Of a stretch of DNA of 64,000 bases, positions 1 to 11,347 are shown piece by piece. How positions within the stretch are numbered: position 1 is the stretch's first letter; every line of letters starts with the position of its first letter. The translations under genes were made by a program, and so were the position numbers. The stretch comes from Paralvinella palmiformis (Eukaryota > Annelida > Polychaeta > Terebellida > Alvinellidae), in NCBI GenBank assembly GCA_025642065.1, contig JAODUP010001630.1, positions 1 to 64,000 on the forward strand. Direction: 5' to 3'. Below the pieces are notes generated by a model. That model was not told where the DNA came from and made no database searches. It saw only the letters and a program-made list of their open reading frames with translations.

Positions 1-1330
1 AATTATAATATAGGGTTTTATTAATGACAAGGAAACTAAAGTTAGCCTTGAATGTCATAGTACAGACTGGACATAACTGGACCTAGGAAAGATAATTCTA
101 TTCCCACAAACAACTAAGGTGAATTATATATACAACTAAACTTGTTATATAAAACACACCAACCACACGAGCTGTGTCCAATGCCACCGCTCGAGATGCG
201 ATGCAGTGTTTCTATTCCTGAGTCAGGAGTACATGCTTTAAGAGCGTACTGTGTCTGCTACAGTCATTTAAATGCTGGATAACCAGGCCAAACACTTAAA
301 CGGCGTGCCTCCAAAGACGCAAATAGTGCACGGAATATACAGCTCTAGAACAACTTTTCTTAGAACGCACAGAAAAAGGAACATCTCAACCGCAGCATAA
401 TATGCCTTGTGATATTTGCTGGAGGGTCAAATACCTCATAAGCATACAAATCCAATAAATGCTATGACCTACTCGTCACTAACCCTTTATATCAAATATT
501 ACAAAATTGGTAAAAAGAAAACACGAACCTCAATCTCTGGCACGGGCAATGTGTGTTTTAGCTGTGTATAATAAGGCACAGGCACAGAGAATCTCGAACC
601 GTGAATTCAAACTCTGGACGTTTCTTCAGGGGACTGAATCCAGAGTGGCGACTTTTCTTGCTGAGACATGTGTAATGTCTCACCAGTCCCTAAGCCGCCA
701 AGCAAAATCAAAATACGAATCACCTACAGCCGTGGAGTTTGGGTGTAAAACACCCAAGTCAGATCACGGCAGTAGTGAGAATGTTTAGCTTAATTATCTA
801 AGCAGCTCTATTTATAGCTATTTTTCAATTGCTTTATCTTTCTTCAAAGCAATACTATATAATCCAATTGTTACCGTCTTCAAAGATCAGATCTGCGCTG
901 AAGCACACCGTATTAGCGCGTCATAGCTTCGATACTGTTTGAACTATATAAAGAGGCAACAGGCACAGAGCATCAACATATCTAAACATCCTTCGAGACC
1001 TACCTCCATAAATCTAAATACAAATACAACTATAAATATATTAATTTAAAAATTAAAAGTTCCATACCTCCACATATTGATAGATGTGTGCGTATACCTA
1101 AGCATGCGTCTGGTCTACTCATCAGCCTGTGGGAACCAGCTAATTCGCTTTTCATAAGCGACAAATATGTCACGCCCACAGGAAAGCGGCTAGATGCAGG
1201 CTACGTACAAAAAGCGGAAGCACGTAAAATACATACCATTTGATACCACAGCTCACAGCAAACACGTGCGTGTGGTTCAATGGTGACTTGCTAGATACAT
1301 ATCATAACTATTTTGATACCACAGTTTACA
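1..1330 (+). repeat. Rpt1 copy A, longest copy of an unclassified repeat family
   Basis: Three segments in order: seg1 (about 1-500), seg2 (about 549-947) and seg3 (about 948-1330). Each recurs at high identity elsewhere: seg1 at 8040-8527 and 8628-8915, seg2 at 7488-7995 and in part at 57347-57489, seg3 at 8990-9330 and 12612-12935. Compared with copy B, seg2 here lacks about 30 bp near 800 and about 74 bp near 885. An open frame at 507-788 has only a TTG start and no recognisable domain, so I do not call it a gene. No terminal inverted repeats or transposase were found. The copy reaches the window edge and may extend further left. A non-autonomous element or a dispersed satellite are both possible. 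Confidence 0.85.
549..692. other. Conserved structured core of Rpt1 (two hairpins)
   Basis: This stretch is shared by copies A, B and E. ACTCTGGA (611-618) is the exact complement of TCCAGAGT (639-646). Inside, TTCAG (625-629) pairs with CTGAA (634-638) around loop GGGA, leaving a 6-nt bulge (619-624). A second perfect hairpin pairs TGAGACAT (662-669) with ATGTCTCA (675-682) around a 5-nt loop. In divergent copy E the first hairpin persists: one A-T pair becomes a G-T wobble and the loop becomes GGAA. Both loops fit GNRA. On the minus strand the core carries a B-box-like GGTTCGAGATTC, so descent from a tRNA-derived SINE is an alternative explanation. Confidence 0.55.
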
Positions 1331-2057
1331 TTCAACAGTAATTTTCTGTGGTCCAAAAGAAACCTGTATATAAAACATTTCGACACCTCAGCTTTATTCT
1401 GGGTTCGAATAACTGAATGAATCCTACCTATATGAACCATGTATCAATACACGTCCGACTGGTCTGGCGTCGAAGTTCTTCTCTAACCTAAGTGAACATT
1501 TAAGCCTTTTATATACCCTCAGCTTGTTAACAAACATTACAGTTTGTTCACCACAAACGAATGTACACTAACTCAGTATGGAATTACTGAAGTGATTTAA
1601 CTAAAATAAAAACAAAGTAGCAATACTGCACAATGGATTATTACTGGACTAGAACGAAATATCGTTTCAACCCTGAGTAAATACTATGATTTACTCGAAC
1701 CTAACAGCTAATCCTCATACATTTCTGTTCATCGCTAAGTGAACGTTTATTCACGCTCTAATTTAGCGTCCCTAAGTATATGCAGTTAGGTGTGGTGGGA
1801 TCTAAATTAAAGCGCCTATCCACTTGATCTATTTGACTCATGGTCGAGAATAGCTTATTTCAGGCAGATCTCCGATACTGCGAATGACACGTCGGGATTA
1901 TAATAGCTATACATTTAAAAAAATTCCTATATCAGTGTAACCTAATTACTCATTATATGGGGAAAAAACTCTGTCCGCAGCTTAATACCCATGGAGATGC
2001 CTGCCGGAGTAACAAACTTGCTCTCAATGGTTAATACGATCGTTCTATTTGGGGCGT
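1331..2057. other. Unannotated AT-rich stretch
   Basis: No gene, RNA or repeat recognised. Reading frames are short on both strands. Confidence 0.5.
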
Positions 2058-2168
<111 letters not shown>

Positions 2169-2235
2169 GAGTTTGATTGACTCTTGCTACTAAAGGCACT
2201 TTAATAAACATATTTATCATTATTTATTTATTCGT

Positions 2236-2302
2236 ATTGTTGTTGTTGTTGTTATTATTATTATTATTATTATTGTTGTTGTTGTTGTTGTTGTTGTTGT
2301 TA
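2236..2302. repeat. (TTG)n/(TTA)n trinucleotide tract
   Basis: Blocks of TTG, then TTA, then TTG. This produces a poly-leucine frame that is not credible as a protein. Confidence 0.95.
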
Positions 2303-3600
2303 ATCAGTCCCGTTGAATCTATGTTCTATGTAAAATGCCGCGTCTTATTCTCGTCTTCAATACTAAATTCGCTATTGCTTTTTGATGCCAACAACTTGCA
2401 GCATCTCGGTTCTGCAAACCTTTTTCATGTTATTAGAAGAATGCCAAATTGTCCATATTACGTGTCTCCGTCGAGTAACATCATCATCATCTTCTTCTGC
2501 CATCATCAACTCAGAGTAACTACTCACAAAGACCAGATATTTGTAGTTGATTAGTAGATTAGTTTGCTAACTGTTTGTCATTATTTCTCGTGTTTATATT
2601 CTTTGGGTTTTAATGCACCAGCGATATGTTGACGAGATAAATCTGGCTCATTATGTTGTTATGGTGTCGTTAACGACAACAATAAGCCATAAATCATAAA
2701 ATGTCACATTCTATCATGTCTGTTATCTCCAACTGTCGACCGACCAGTTTCGTGATTTTTTGTTTACGTTTAACAAGATGCGTTTACTACTCAATGGAAA
2801 TTACCATGTATTATGTTAGCGTTACAACGTAACAGGTTCCTATCCCAGTTTTGTCTGTGACTTGGGGATAGTTCATCCATAACTAGCAGGCTATGGACTT
2901 GCCATCTGATTTCCCAATAGAATATCGACTTCAACAAGTGTCCCGGTTGAAACCAACGTCGGTGCTAAATTTAATTAAACGGCTACTCATGCATGATATA
3001 ATATTAGTAGCTGGTGTGCCATCTAGCGGAAGCCAAGCAAACTACGGTAGTGGGTAAAAATCTTACTGGACCATAACTGGTCAGTGTAGACCTTAAACGC
3101 CACATAAACATCCACATTTTTGTAGATTTCTTTTATTTGCTAAAATCCTAGTAACACATCCCAGGTAAATGTGATACTGTTGTCGTAGTATGATTCTGAT
3201 TGAATATTACATGAATATTTTTAAGTTACTAATATTACAAACCGAGAACGAAACGTTCCTTATTAAAACAGCGTCATCTTTCAACAGTTCGTCTTTGTTA
3301 GTCCAACCCTCTCTAAGTGACTTTGATAACCCGATGGCAAACAATACGGTCTTCTTCTAGTCTAGTTCGGTTCAGTTTGTACCCATGTCCTTCACGAGTA
3401 CTCACCAAAAGATTAAATGGCCTAATCTAATAGCAGTTCCAATAAAAACCTCGTTCACAATATAAGGTTTTAATACTATCAAGGTAAAGCGGTTGTCAAT
3501 CGTTGTTTGATGTCACTTTCATCTGTCCGCGGATCTCGGACTGACCTTGATACAAATATTTAATTTCGAGATCAGTGTTTTATTGCAAAATGGTGATTAA
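2303..3600. other. Unannotated intergenic stretch
   Basis: Moderately AT-rich sequence with no long frame, no SINE boxes and no tandem structure that I could see. Confidence 0.5.
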
Positions 3601-3603
3601 AAA

Positions 3604-4882
3604 TATGAGTGAGTGAGAGTGAGTGAGTGAGTGTGTGGGTGAGTGGGGATTTGGAGTGATGTGAGTGGTGAGTGAGTGAGTGAGTGAGTGAGTGAGTGAG
3701 TGAGTGAGGTTGGAGTGAGGTTGAGGTTGAGGTTGGTTGGGTTTGGGTTGGGGTGAGGGTGGGTGGGTGAGGAGTGAGTGAGTGAGTGAGTGAGTGAGTG
3801 AGTGAGTGAGAGTGAGTGAGTGAGTGAGTGAGTGAGTGAGTGAGTGAGTGAGTGAGTGAGTGAGTGAGTGAGTGAGTGAGTGAGTGAGTGAGTGAGTGAG
3901 TGGTGGTGAGTGAGTGAGTGAGTGAGTGAGTGAGTGAGTGGTGAGTGGTGGTGAGTGAGTGAGTGAGTGAGTGAGTGGTGAGTGAAGTGAGTGAGTGAGT
4001 GAGTGAGTGAGTGGTGAGTGGTGGTGGGTGAGTGGTGGTGGTGAGTGAGTGAGTGAGTGAGTGAGTGGTGAGTGGTGAGTGAGTGAGTGAGTGAGGGGTT
4101 TTAGGTGGGAGTTGGTAAGTGAGTAGATGAGGAGTAAGACATTCAATGAGTAGTTGAACTGCTTAGTTTGATAAGTTTTGGGAGGTAGAGTTTAATCAAA
4201 CGAGTGGTGTTCATGTGGATAGATCTTGTAATTAGTAGAAGTGAATGGTGATGGTGAGTAAAAGATGAGTGAGTGAGTGAGTGAGTGGTGAGTGATTGTG
4301 AGGGTGAAGAATGAATGGATTAAGTGGTAATATTGAGTGGTGAGTGAGTGAGTGAGTGGTGGTGGTGGTGGTGGTGGTGAGTGAGTGGTGGTGAGTGGTG
4401 GTGGTGGTGGTGAGTGAGTGGTGGTGAGTGAGTGAGTGAGTGAGTGAGTGAGTGAGTGAGTGAGTGAGTGAGTGAGGAGTGAGTGGTGAGTGAGTGAGTG
4501 AGTGAGTGAGTGAGTGGTGAGTAAAGTGAGTGAGTGAGTGAGTGAGTGAGTGAGTGAGTGAGTGAGTGAGTGAGTGAGTGAGTGAGTGAGTGAGTGAGTG
4601 AGTGAGTGAGTGAGTGAGTGAGTGAGTGAGTGAGTGAGTGAGTGAGTGAGTGAGTGAGTGAGTGAGTGAGTGGTGGGAGTGAGTGGTGAGTGGTGAGTGA
4701 GTGGTGAGTGAGTGAGTGGTGGGAGGAGTGGTGAGTGAGTGAGTGAGTGAGTGAGTGAGTGAGTGAGTGAGTGAGTGAGTGAGTGAGTGAGTGAGTGAGT
4801 GAGTGAGTGAGTGAGTGAGTGAGTGAGTGAGTGAGTGAGTGAGTGAGTGAGTGAGTGAGTGAGTGAGTGAGTGAGTGAGTTT
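3604..4882. repeat. Giant (TCAC)n/(GTGA)n tetranucleotide array
   Basis: Two blocks (3604-4100 and 4265-4882) of GTGA on the plus strand, interrupted by GTG-rich variants and a 160-bp spacer. The cleanest run is about 4733-4880 (some 37 units). Three minus-strand open frames of 188-249 codons here are pure Thr-His-Ser-Leu repetition and are artefacts of a period not divisible by three. Short CACT-type runs elsewhere (about 6505-6545) suggest it may have grown from a retroposon tail; that is inference. Confidence 0.97.
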
Positions 4883-6055
4883 TTCCAGGTTTCGGCTCTG
4901 GTCACACCAAGTAGATATGACTGAGGAGTACAGACATTCAATTACCTCTACGTTGAACACACTATGACTTTTTACCTGTTTTATCTATAGCTCCCCTTTT
5001 TTGTGGAGGTAGAGCTCTTAAATATACAAAACGCACTAGTGGTGTATCATTAGGTTGGTATTAGATCTTCGTAATCTATATGATAATTCCCTGATGAATC
5101 ATAAACGTGTGTTAATCGCGTTTAAGATTTGCCTGACAACAATACCAAACTATTTCGAACGTTTGTAAAGGTGTCCCAATACAAGGAAAAGATCATAATA
5201 TATATATTTTATATATAATACCAAACTAATATATATAAGCAAGCTGGTGATTTACCTTTGTCGAAGGTTGTAAACAATAGTAATGGCATTACACTAAAAG
5301 GTAATAATTTATTACTCTATATATATGTCAAGGAGATGTGTATTATCTAAGAGAGGGGGGTAGAGGGGCGAGAGAGTGAGAGAGAGGGAGACTGTAGTTG
5401 AATAAATACATCCCAGTGATTTGTTTATAATATTAATGGCGGAATCCAATTCGTTATTTTGAATGGTGTCCGTTTCCATGTATGCATAGATGGATGCATG
5501 GATGGATGGATGGATCGACAGATGATTAAACAAGTCAAACCTACAGCCACTAAAACAAAGCCACACTTCCTAGTAAGAATAATCACGATTCCAGAGACAA
5601 TCCGCGTGTGTAGGCGTGTTTGTGCGTACAAATGGCAGGATGTCTTTCCGCTGCCCGGCTATTCCGACAACAAGAGACAGCTGCCGTACGTTGACAAACA
5701 CGGTCATAATTGGTTCCCTAAACCGGCGCCCGGGCACTAGTGAGATGCCAGTTAGGGCGCTATTTGGCCACCCTAACCGTCTGACACCAGAGGAAGTCGG
5801 GTGCTAATTCAAACAGAGTCGTTTGTCATGAGACAGAAGGCTGATTGGCAACACAAACAAAGACCAAGAGCCAATCATACCATCGCCAACACAAACCTGT
5901 AGCAAACCACCTTGACCACTGTGACCTGGTTTCAGCATGAAGCCAAAGACATGTCACTGGTATCCTTTCTTCGTAATAGGCATTGTTTTTTGTCTTACCA
6001 TCGAGAAGCATCATTGACACCTAAATTATCATATTAATTTAACAAAAATCTTATG
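4883..6055. other. Unannotated stretch with minor simple repeats
   Basis: Contains a short AT tract (about 5200-5235), a GA-rich block (5350-5395) and a few (TGGA) units (5488-5515). No gene recognised. Confidence 0.5.
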
Positions 6056-6059
6056 GTTC

Positions 6060-6128
6060 TTGAGCATTTACGTAGCTAGATGATGGCGCGCTGTATTGCA
6101 GATATATAGATCGTAGGATCGAATCCCA
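6060..6128 (+). repeat. SINE-C head, copy 1 (tRNA-like)
   Basis: The core GATGGCGCGCTGTA is followed by a B-box-like GGATCGAATCCC. It is repeated with a few changes at 6340-6415, and the homology starts upstream at GCATTTA. Only the tRNA-like head is recognisable. Confidence 0.5.
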
Positions 6129-6339
6129 TGGTGAAAATATGAGATTTAACACTTAATTATACAAAACAGTTTGAGGGCTTATCGTAAAGATGCCATTAAC
6201 CAAGTTGATCTCGTGTATAATCGGGTGGTACCAGCTGGCATCAGTTGGTATTAATATTCTTACGTTTGGTGTGGCTTGTGGCTTCTTAAGCACGGAATTA
6301 TTATTTTGTGTCATCATTTATTACACTCGGCTACAATAA

Positions 6340-6415
6340 AGCATTTAGGTGGCACAGATGATGGCGCGCTGTACTACAGATATATAGGTCGTTGGATCGA
6401 ATCCTAGTAGTTCTT
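6340..6415 (+). repeat. SINE-C head, copy 2 (tRNA-like)
   Basis: Matches 6060-6128 over about 70 bp, including the GATGGCGCGCTGTA core and the B-box-like GGATCGAATCCT. A CACT-rich stretch follows at about 6505-6545 and may be its tail. Confidence 0.5.
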
Positions 6416-7452
6416 GTATCTAGAAGATGTGTCGTGCTTCAACAAAATCACAGCTATATATACCAGCTATTAGCAATAGGCGAAGGTAGCGAAAAGCAAC
6501 GCTTCACTCACTCACTCCCTCATTCACTCACAAACTCACTCATTCAGATACAGTTGTAGGGACCCAGGCGTGCGAAAGCTAACCCGGAGATTACCGAACT
6601 CCCCAATGCAGTTAAAGACTCAAACCGCAGACCTCCAGATAAGACCCGATTGTCGAGCTATGGGGCGATAGGCTGTTGATCCGTTTCGTTATCACAACCG
6701 GGAGAAGAGCTGTTTGCTAAAGTCCTAAAGGTAACCAGGCAACCGATGACTGATCTTCGTCGCCACTGATTAACGGTTTTCATGCCCTGTAATTAATTTC
6801 CCCGCACCGGGAACGGCCCTACCTGAGAGATAAGACAAATCTGGCCACTCGTGGCCGCGAAAGATTACACTGGATGCTCTAGTCGTAGGATCAGCGTGGA
6901 CACCACTCCAGATGAAAGCGAATTGGTCGGAATCGCGCCGAAACAACAAAGGAATCGCGGGAAGCCAGATCCCGTTGATGGTGGCCGGGAAAGAAACGGA
7001 TTTCGGGTCGGTAATTGCAATTGTTTGGACGACTTATTACAGGAGGTGAGGCCGGTGTCTCTCCGGAATTCACCAGAAAAGGGGGTAATACTCAGCGACA
7101 ATTGCCAGCCACCGCATCCTCCGCTCCTCATAAAGACGGCTGGGCTGCCGCTTTGAAGCTGATATGCATAGTTACCGAATTCAGGTCACCGCGACCATTC
7201 TGTACGATCTGCTGTGTAAGTGCTGTGAGCGTATGTCTCAAACCCCGTATAGTGCTAAATAAGGCTAGGGTACAGGTGACATTACTTACAGCCCAGACAA
7301 GTAAATAACAGATTATGTGTCTGAATGTGATGACGCATTTTCGCCTCTCCCGATACACCCCCCCCCCTGGCGAGTTCTGTTAATAGATTGGCCCTATATG
7401 ATTTATACATAAATATAGAAGTCTTGTTATTTGGTTATATTGCACATATATA

Positions 7453-7453
<1 letters not shown>
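6416..7453. other. Unannotated stretch with a GC-rich island
   Basis: 6850-7140 is GC-rich and carries open frames on both strands, but the longest (101 codons) begins with GTG and matches no family I know. A poly-C run lies at about 7360-7368. No gene supported. Confidence 0.45.

Positions 7454-7454
<1 letters not shown>

Positions 7455-7494
<40 letters not shown>
7455..7494. repeat. (GT)n microsatellite at the left edge of Rpt1 copy B
   Basis: About 20 GT units end exactly where Rpt1 seg2 begins. In copy A the same position carries only TGTGTG, so the tract seems to have expanded from the repeat's own sequence. Confidence 0.9.
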
Positions 7495-7498
<4 letters not shown>

Positions 7499-8527
7499 AG
7501 CTGTGTATAATAAGGCACAGGCACAGAGAATCTCGAACCGTGAATTCAAACTCTGGACGTTTCTTCAGGGGACTGAATCCAGAGTGGCGACTTTTCTTGC
7601 TGAGACATGTGTAATGTCTCACCAGTCCCTAAGCCGCCAAGCAAAATCAAAATACGAATCACCTACAGCCGTGGAGTTTGGGTGTAAAACACCCAAGTCA
7701 GATCACGGCAGTAGTGAGAATGTTTAGCTTAATTGTTTTTTGCTTGTTAAGGGGAATTTATACTCCAGGCAGCCCTATTTATAGCTATTTTTCAATTGCT
7801 GTATCTTTCTTCAAAGCAATACTATATAAACCATATAACCCAATTGTCACTGTATTCAAAGATCAGTTTTTACAACGGGCAGGCGTCACGAAGCGACTAC
7901 TATTAAAACTATTTAGCTTAATTGCTATTAAAAGACTGACATCTGCGCTGAAGCAGACCGTATTAGCGCGTCATAGCTTCGATACTGTTTGAACTATGTT
8001 ATCATTTTCAAACCTGACATAATTTATGCTATTCTAACTATTGTAGTTCTTAAATGTTATTTATGACAAGCAGATTAGAGCTAATCTTGAATGTCATAGT
8101 ACAAACTGGACATAACTGGACCTAGGAAAGATAATTCTATTCCCACATACAACCAAGGTGAATTATATATACAAGTAAACTTGTTATATAAAACACACCA
8201 ACCGCGCGAACTGTGTCCAATGCCACCGCTCGAGATGCGATGCAGTGTTTCTATTCCTGAGTCAGGAGTACTTATAATGCTTTAAGAGCGTACTGTGCCT
8301 GCTACAGTCATTTAAATGCTGGATAACCAGGCCAGACACCTAAACGGCTTGCCTCCAAAGACGCAAATAGTTCATGGAATATACAGCTCTAGATCAACTT
8401 TTCTTGAACGCATAGAAAACGGAACTTTCTCAATCGCAGCATAATATGCCTTGTAATATTTGCTGGAGGGTCAAATACCTCATAAACATACAAATCCAAT
8501 AAATACTATGACCTACTCGTCACTATT
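7486..8527 (+). repeat. Rpt1 copy B (seg2 then seg1)
   Basis: Seg2 (7488-7995) is nearly identical to 549-947 but retains insertions absent from copy A. It runs straight into seg1 (about 8040-8527). Copy A has seg1 before seg2, so the order here is circularly permuted, as expected for a tandem satellite or head-to-tail element. The core hairpins are intact (arms 7550-7557/7578-7585 and 7601-7608/7614-7621). A 104-codon frame (7678-7992) has no recognised domain. Confidence 0.85.
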
Positions 8528-8584
8528 ATAACAATTTACATGGGCGCTTTAGCAGACCGTTATGGCGGAATTGCCGTTCTATAT

Positions 8585-8911
8585 ATTAACATTTTCAAAT
8601 CAGACCTAATATCTGCTATACAAAATATAATTATAATATAGGGTCTTATTAATGACAAGGAGACTAAGGTTAGCCCTGAATGTCATAGTACAGACTGGAC
8701 ATAACTGGACATAGGAAAGATAATTCTATTCCCACAAACAACTAAGGTGAATTATATATACAACTAAACTTGTTATATAAAACACACTAACCACACGAGC
8801 TGTGTCCAATGCCACCGCTCGAGATGCGATGCAGTGTTTCTATTCCTGAGTCAGGAGTACATGCTTTAAGAGCGTACTGTGCCTGCTACAGTCATTTAAA
8901 TGCTGGATAAC

Positions 8912-8988
<77 letters not shown>

Positions 8989-9330
8989 GTGTGTCTAAAC
9001 ATCCTTCGAAACCTACCTCCATAAATCTAAATACAACTATACATACATTAATCTAAAAATTAAATGTTCCATACCTCCACATATTGATAGATGTGTGCGT
9101 ATACCTAAGCGTGTGTCTGGTCTACTCATCAGCCTGTGGGAACCAGCTAATTCGCTTTCCGTAAGCGACAAATATGTCACGCCCACAGGAAAGCGGCTAG
9201 ATGCAGGCTACGTACAAAAAGCGGAAGCACGTAAAAAACATACCATTTGATATCACAGCTCGCAGCAAACAACACGTGCGTGTGGTTCAATGGTGACTTG
9301 TTACATACATATCTAACTATATTGACACCA
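8585..9330 (+). repeat. Rpt1 copy C (seg1, TG tract, seg3)
   Basis: Seg1 (about 8628-8915) breaks off at GGATAACCAG, is followed by a (TG)n tract (8914-8987), and resumes with seg3 (about 8990-9326). Relative to copy A, the 690 bp between positions 291 and 978 are replaced by the microsatellite. The 8528-8627 link to copy B looks like a decayed seg2 end, so B and C form one array. Confidence 0.85.
8914..8987. repeat. (TG)n microsatellite inside Rpt1 copy C
   Basis: About 37 uninterrupted TG units exactly at the seg1/seg3 junction. Confidence 0.97.
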
Positions 9331-9424
9331 CAGTTTGTGTGTGTGTGTTCGCGCGCGCGCACGTATTTGTTTGTTTATTTGTTTTTTTGGATAAACAGGA
9401 CTTGATTAAATGTATATGTGATGA

Positions 9425-9507
9425 TGACGATTGGTGTTTTACAGCCACGTTTGTGCACATCGTAGGGTAAAGGGGCCATGCGACCTCCCTTCAGATATGC
9501 CCATAAG
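9425..9507 (-). mobile_element. SINE-A copy 1, truncated, minus strand
   Basis: Retains the family's 3' region (complement of TTTACAGCCACGTTTGTGCACA) and then skips to the CTTCAGATATGCCCA block, so the middle is deleted. The tRNA-like head is lost where microsatellite sequence begins. Confidence 0.75.
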
Positions 9508-9509
9508 TG

Positions 9510-9543
<34 letters not shown>

Positions 9544-9549
9544 TGTATG

Positions 9550-9638
<89 letters not shown>

Positions 9639-9660
9639 ATGTATGTATGTATGTACATTA
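9508..9660. repeat. Compound (GTAT)n-(AT)n-(GT)n-(GTAT)n microsatellite
   Basis: Nearly mirror-symmetric: GTAT units flank an (AT)n core of about 55 bp and a short GT run. The overlapping frames of Tyr/Ile/Val/Cys repeats are spurious. Confidence 0.95.
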
Positions 9661-11150
9661 TGTATGTATGTCAGCATTATGTATGTTTAAATGCAGGCAT
9701 GTGCATACATAGGTATACATTGCGTATGCTTATTTGCAGGCATGTGCATACATGGCTATGAATGGACGTATTACAGTTACGTTATTCTATTAAGAAACAC
9801 TAGATAATGGACATCCGTATCTCTGGCAGCTCATTTGAAGACAGGATATTACGTTGCTGTTAAGATGCAGGGCTATTGTGGCACCTTACGGGAAGCTTAA
9901 CCGACAATGTGAAATGATGTGCCAGTCTTGTTCACAAAGCATCGTCGTAACATCGCACCGAGTTACAGATAGACGTATGCGATGCGCCACCTTCAACAGC
10001 CCACTATCGACGTCGCAGCGCCGCTTTCGCGGCGAAAATCGTCTTATTTCAATCGCTTATCGCAATATTTACGCGCCCCTTATCAGGTGTGAAAGTGATA
10101 TTTTTCTACGCCGTCGGCAAGCCTTAAGAGTGTTCGAAGAGCATAGCGAGGCATCTAAATGGGACCCGGTGTGGATGATACATGGCGTGCCGGAAGTAGC
10201 TCTCGGGCGAACTCGGTGAGATACAACCGGCACGTTCCTGTGGCGGGTACCACGCGCCGCGCATACCCGCGGCATCCCCGTGCGTTTTGAAGACAACTCG
10301 ACCGATAAACGATACCATTCGATTTGCGAAGAAAATACAATGATCATCGGATTCCTTCCTTCGTCACGTCCCGGGCCCGAGTGAGGACGTTGATGGCCAC
10401 AAACTGATGGCCATCTTCCGTTGACGATGACGTATTTTATTACCTTCACGGCGGTTGCCCATTCCACGCCCAACGACGGGCTGGCCTTTGGTAATCCTCA
10501 TTTAGTGGACACTCGGCGGAGAATGGCCGCCTTGACCTGACTGAGAAATTAGCGATGCCCCACCGCGACACGTATACATCACCGATCACCACCATCACCC
10601 CCCCCCGTCCGACCACGGCCTTGTCCGACGCTTGGCGGGATCCAGAACGACGGCAATTGATTATTAGCCTGCCGTTTTTGCTCCGGGTTCCGGAGACCAC
10701 CACGGAATAGGGCCGTAGCGCATACGTACTAGGTGGGAAATGATCTATTCCCTGCCCGGATCCATTGCCGCGAGGAACGACTTTAATTATTTCCAAGAAC
10801 AAACACTCGTACGATAAAACATTCTCGGAAGAGGACAAAAAGCACGATTTTATCCAGCGTCTTCTATTAACTGTCAAGCCGATTGTCGGCTCATCAGTTA
10901 CTTTATTCGTCTGTCGCCCGGGGCAACGATATGTTATTCCATGTTTGTCTGTTCATCGTTGTGTCGCGGAGTTTAAAATAAGTATTGTCTATATATGTTA
11001 TCCTAGTTCGTTTTGTTGCTTGTTGTTGTTTTTTGTTTTTTTTTCGCTGTTCTGTAAGAAACATAATACATTTATTTTGATACGACGGGTCTCTTCCGTT
11101 GACCTAAATACAAAACATCTACGAAAAGAAACCCTGAAAACTATAAAACG
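9661..11150. other. GC-richer unannotated stretch
   Basis: Frames of 143 codons (10446-10877, minus) and 134 codons (10069-10473, minus) exist but look like chance in GC-rich DNA; no domain is recognised. Small inverted repeats occur: CGCCGC/GCGGCG near 10020 around TTTC, and GATGGCCA (10392-10399)/TGGCCATC (10408-10415). A poly-C run lies near 10600. Confidence 0.4.
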
Positions 11151-11347
11151 ATGATTGATGTTTGGCGGCCACTTTTGTGCGCATGGTAGGCTAAATGGGC
11201 CGAGCGACCTCCAAAGATGCCTTTCAGGTTCCCTTCCCCTGTTCGTCGGATGCCTTTCCCCTACCCTTCAGATATACCCACGCCGAGATTCGAATTCGGG
11301 TGTTAGTGATCTGTGACCCAATGCTCTACCAATTAGACCACGCCGCC
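11151..11347 (-). mobile_element. SINE-A copy 2, minus strand
   Basis: Read on the minus strand it has a tRNA-like head (A-box region TGGTCTAATTGGTAGAGC, B-box-like ATTCGAATCTC), the GGGTATATCTGAAGG block, CTCGGCCCATTTAGC, and the terminal ATCAATCAT. The middle (about 11214-11270) differs from other copies. No convincing target-site duplication. Confidence 0.85.

Noticed and set aside
507..788. 93-codon frame in Rpt1 copy A
   Set aside because: Non-ATG start, repeat-internal, differs at its N-terminus in copy B where it runs into a TG tract.
3604..4882. CRISPR-like array
   Set aside because: Simple tetranucleotide repeat without unique spacers, in a eukaryotic genome.
3580..4960. Minus-strand frames of 188-249 codons
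   Set aside because: Pure Thr-His-Ser-Leu translation of a (TCAC)n array; overlapping frames all stay open for the same reason.
10446..10877. 143-codon minus-strand frame
   Set aside because: GC-rich chance frame with no domain, no neighbouring exons and no promoter evidence.
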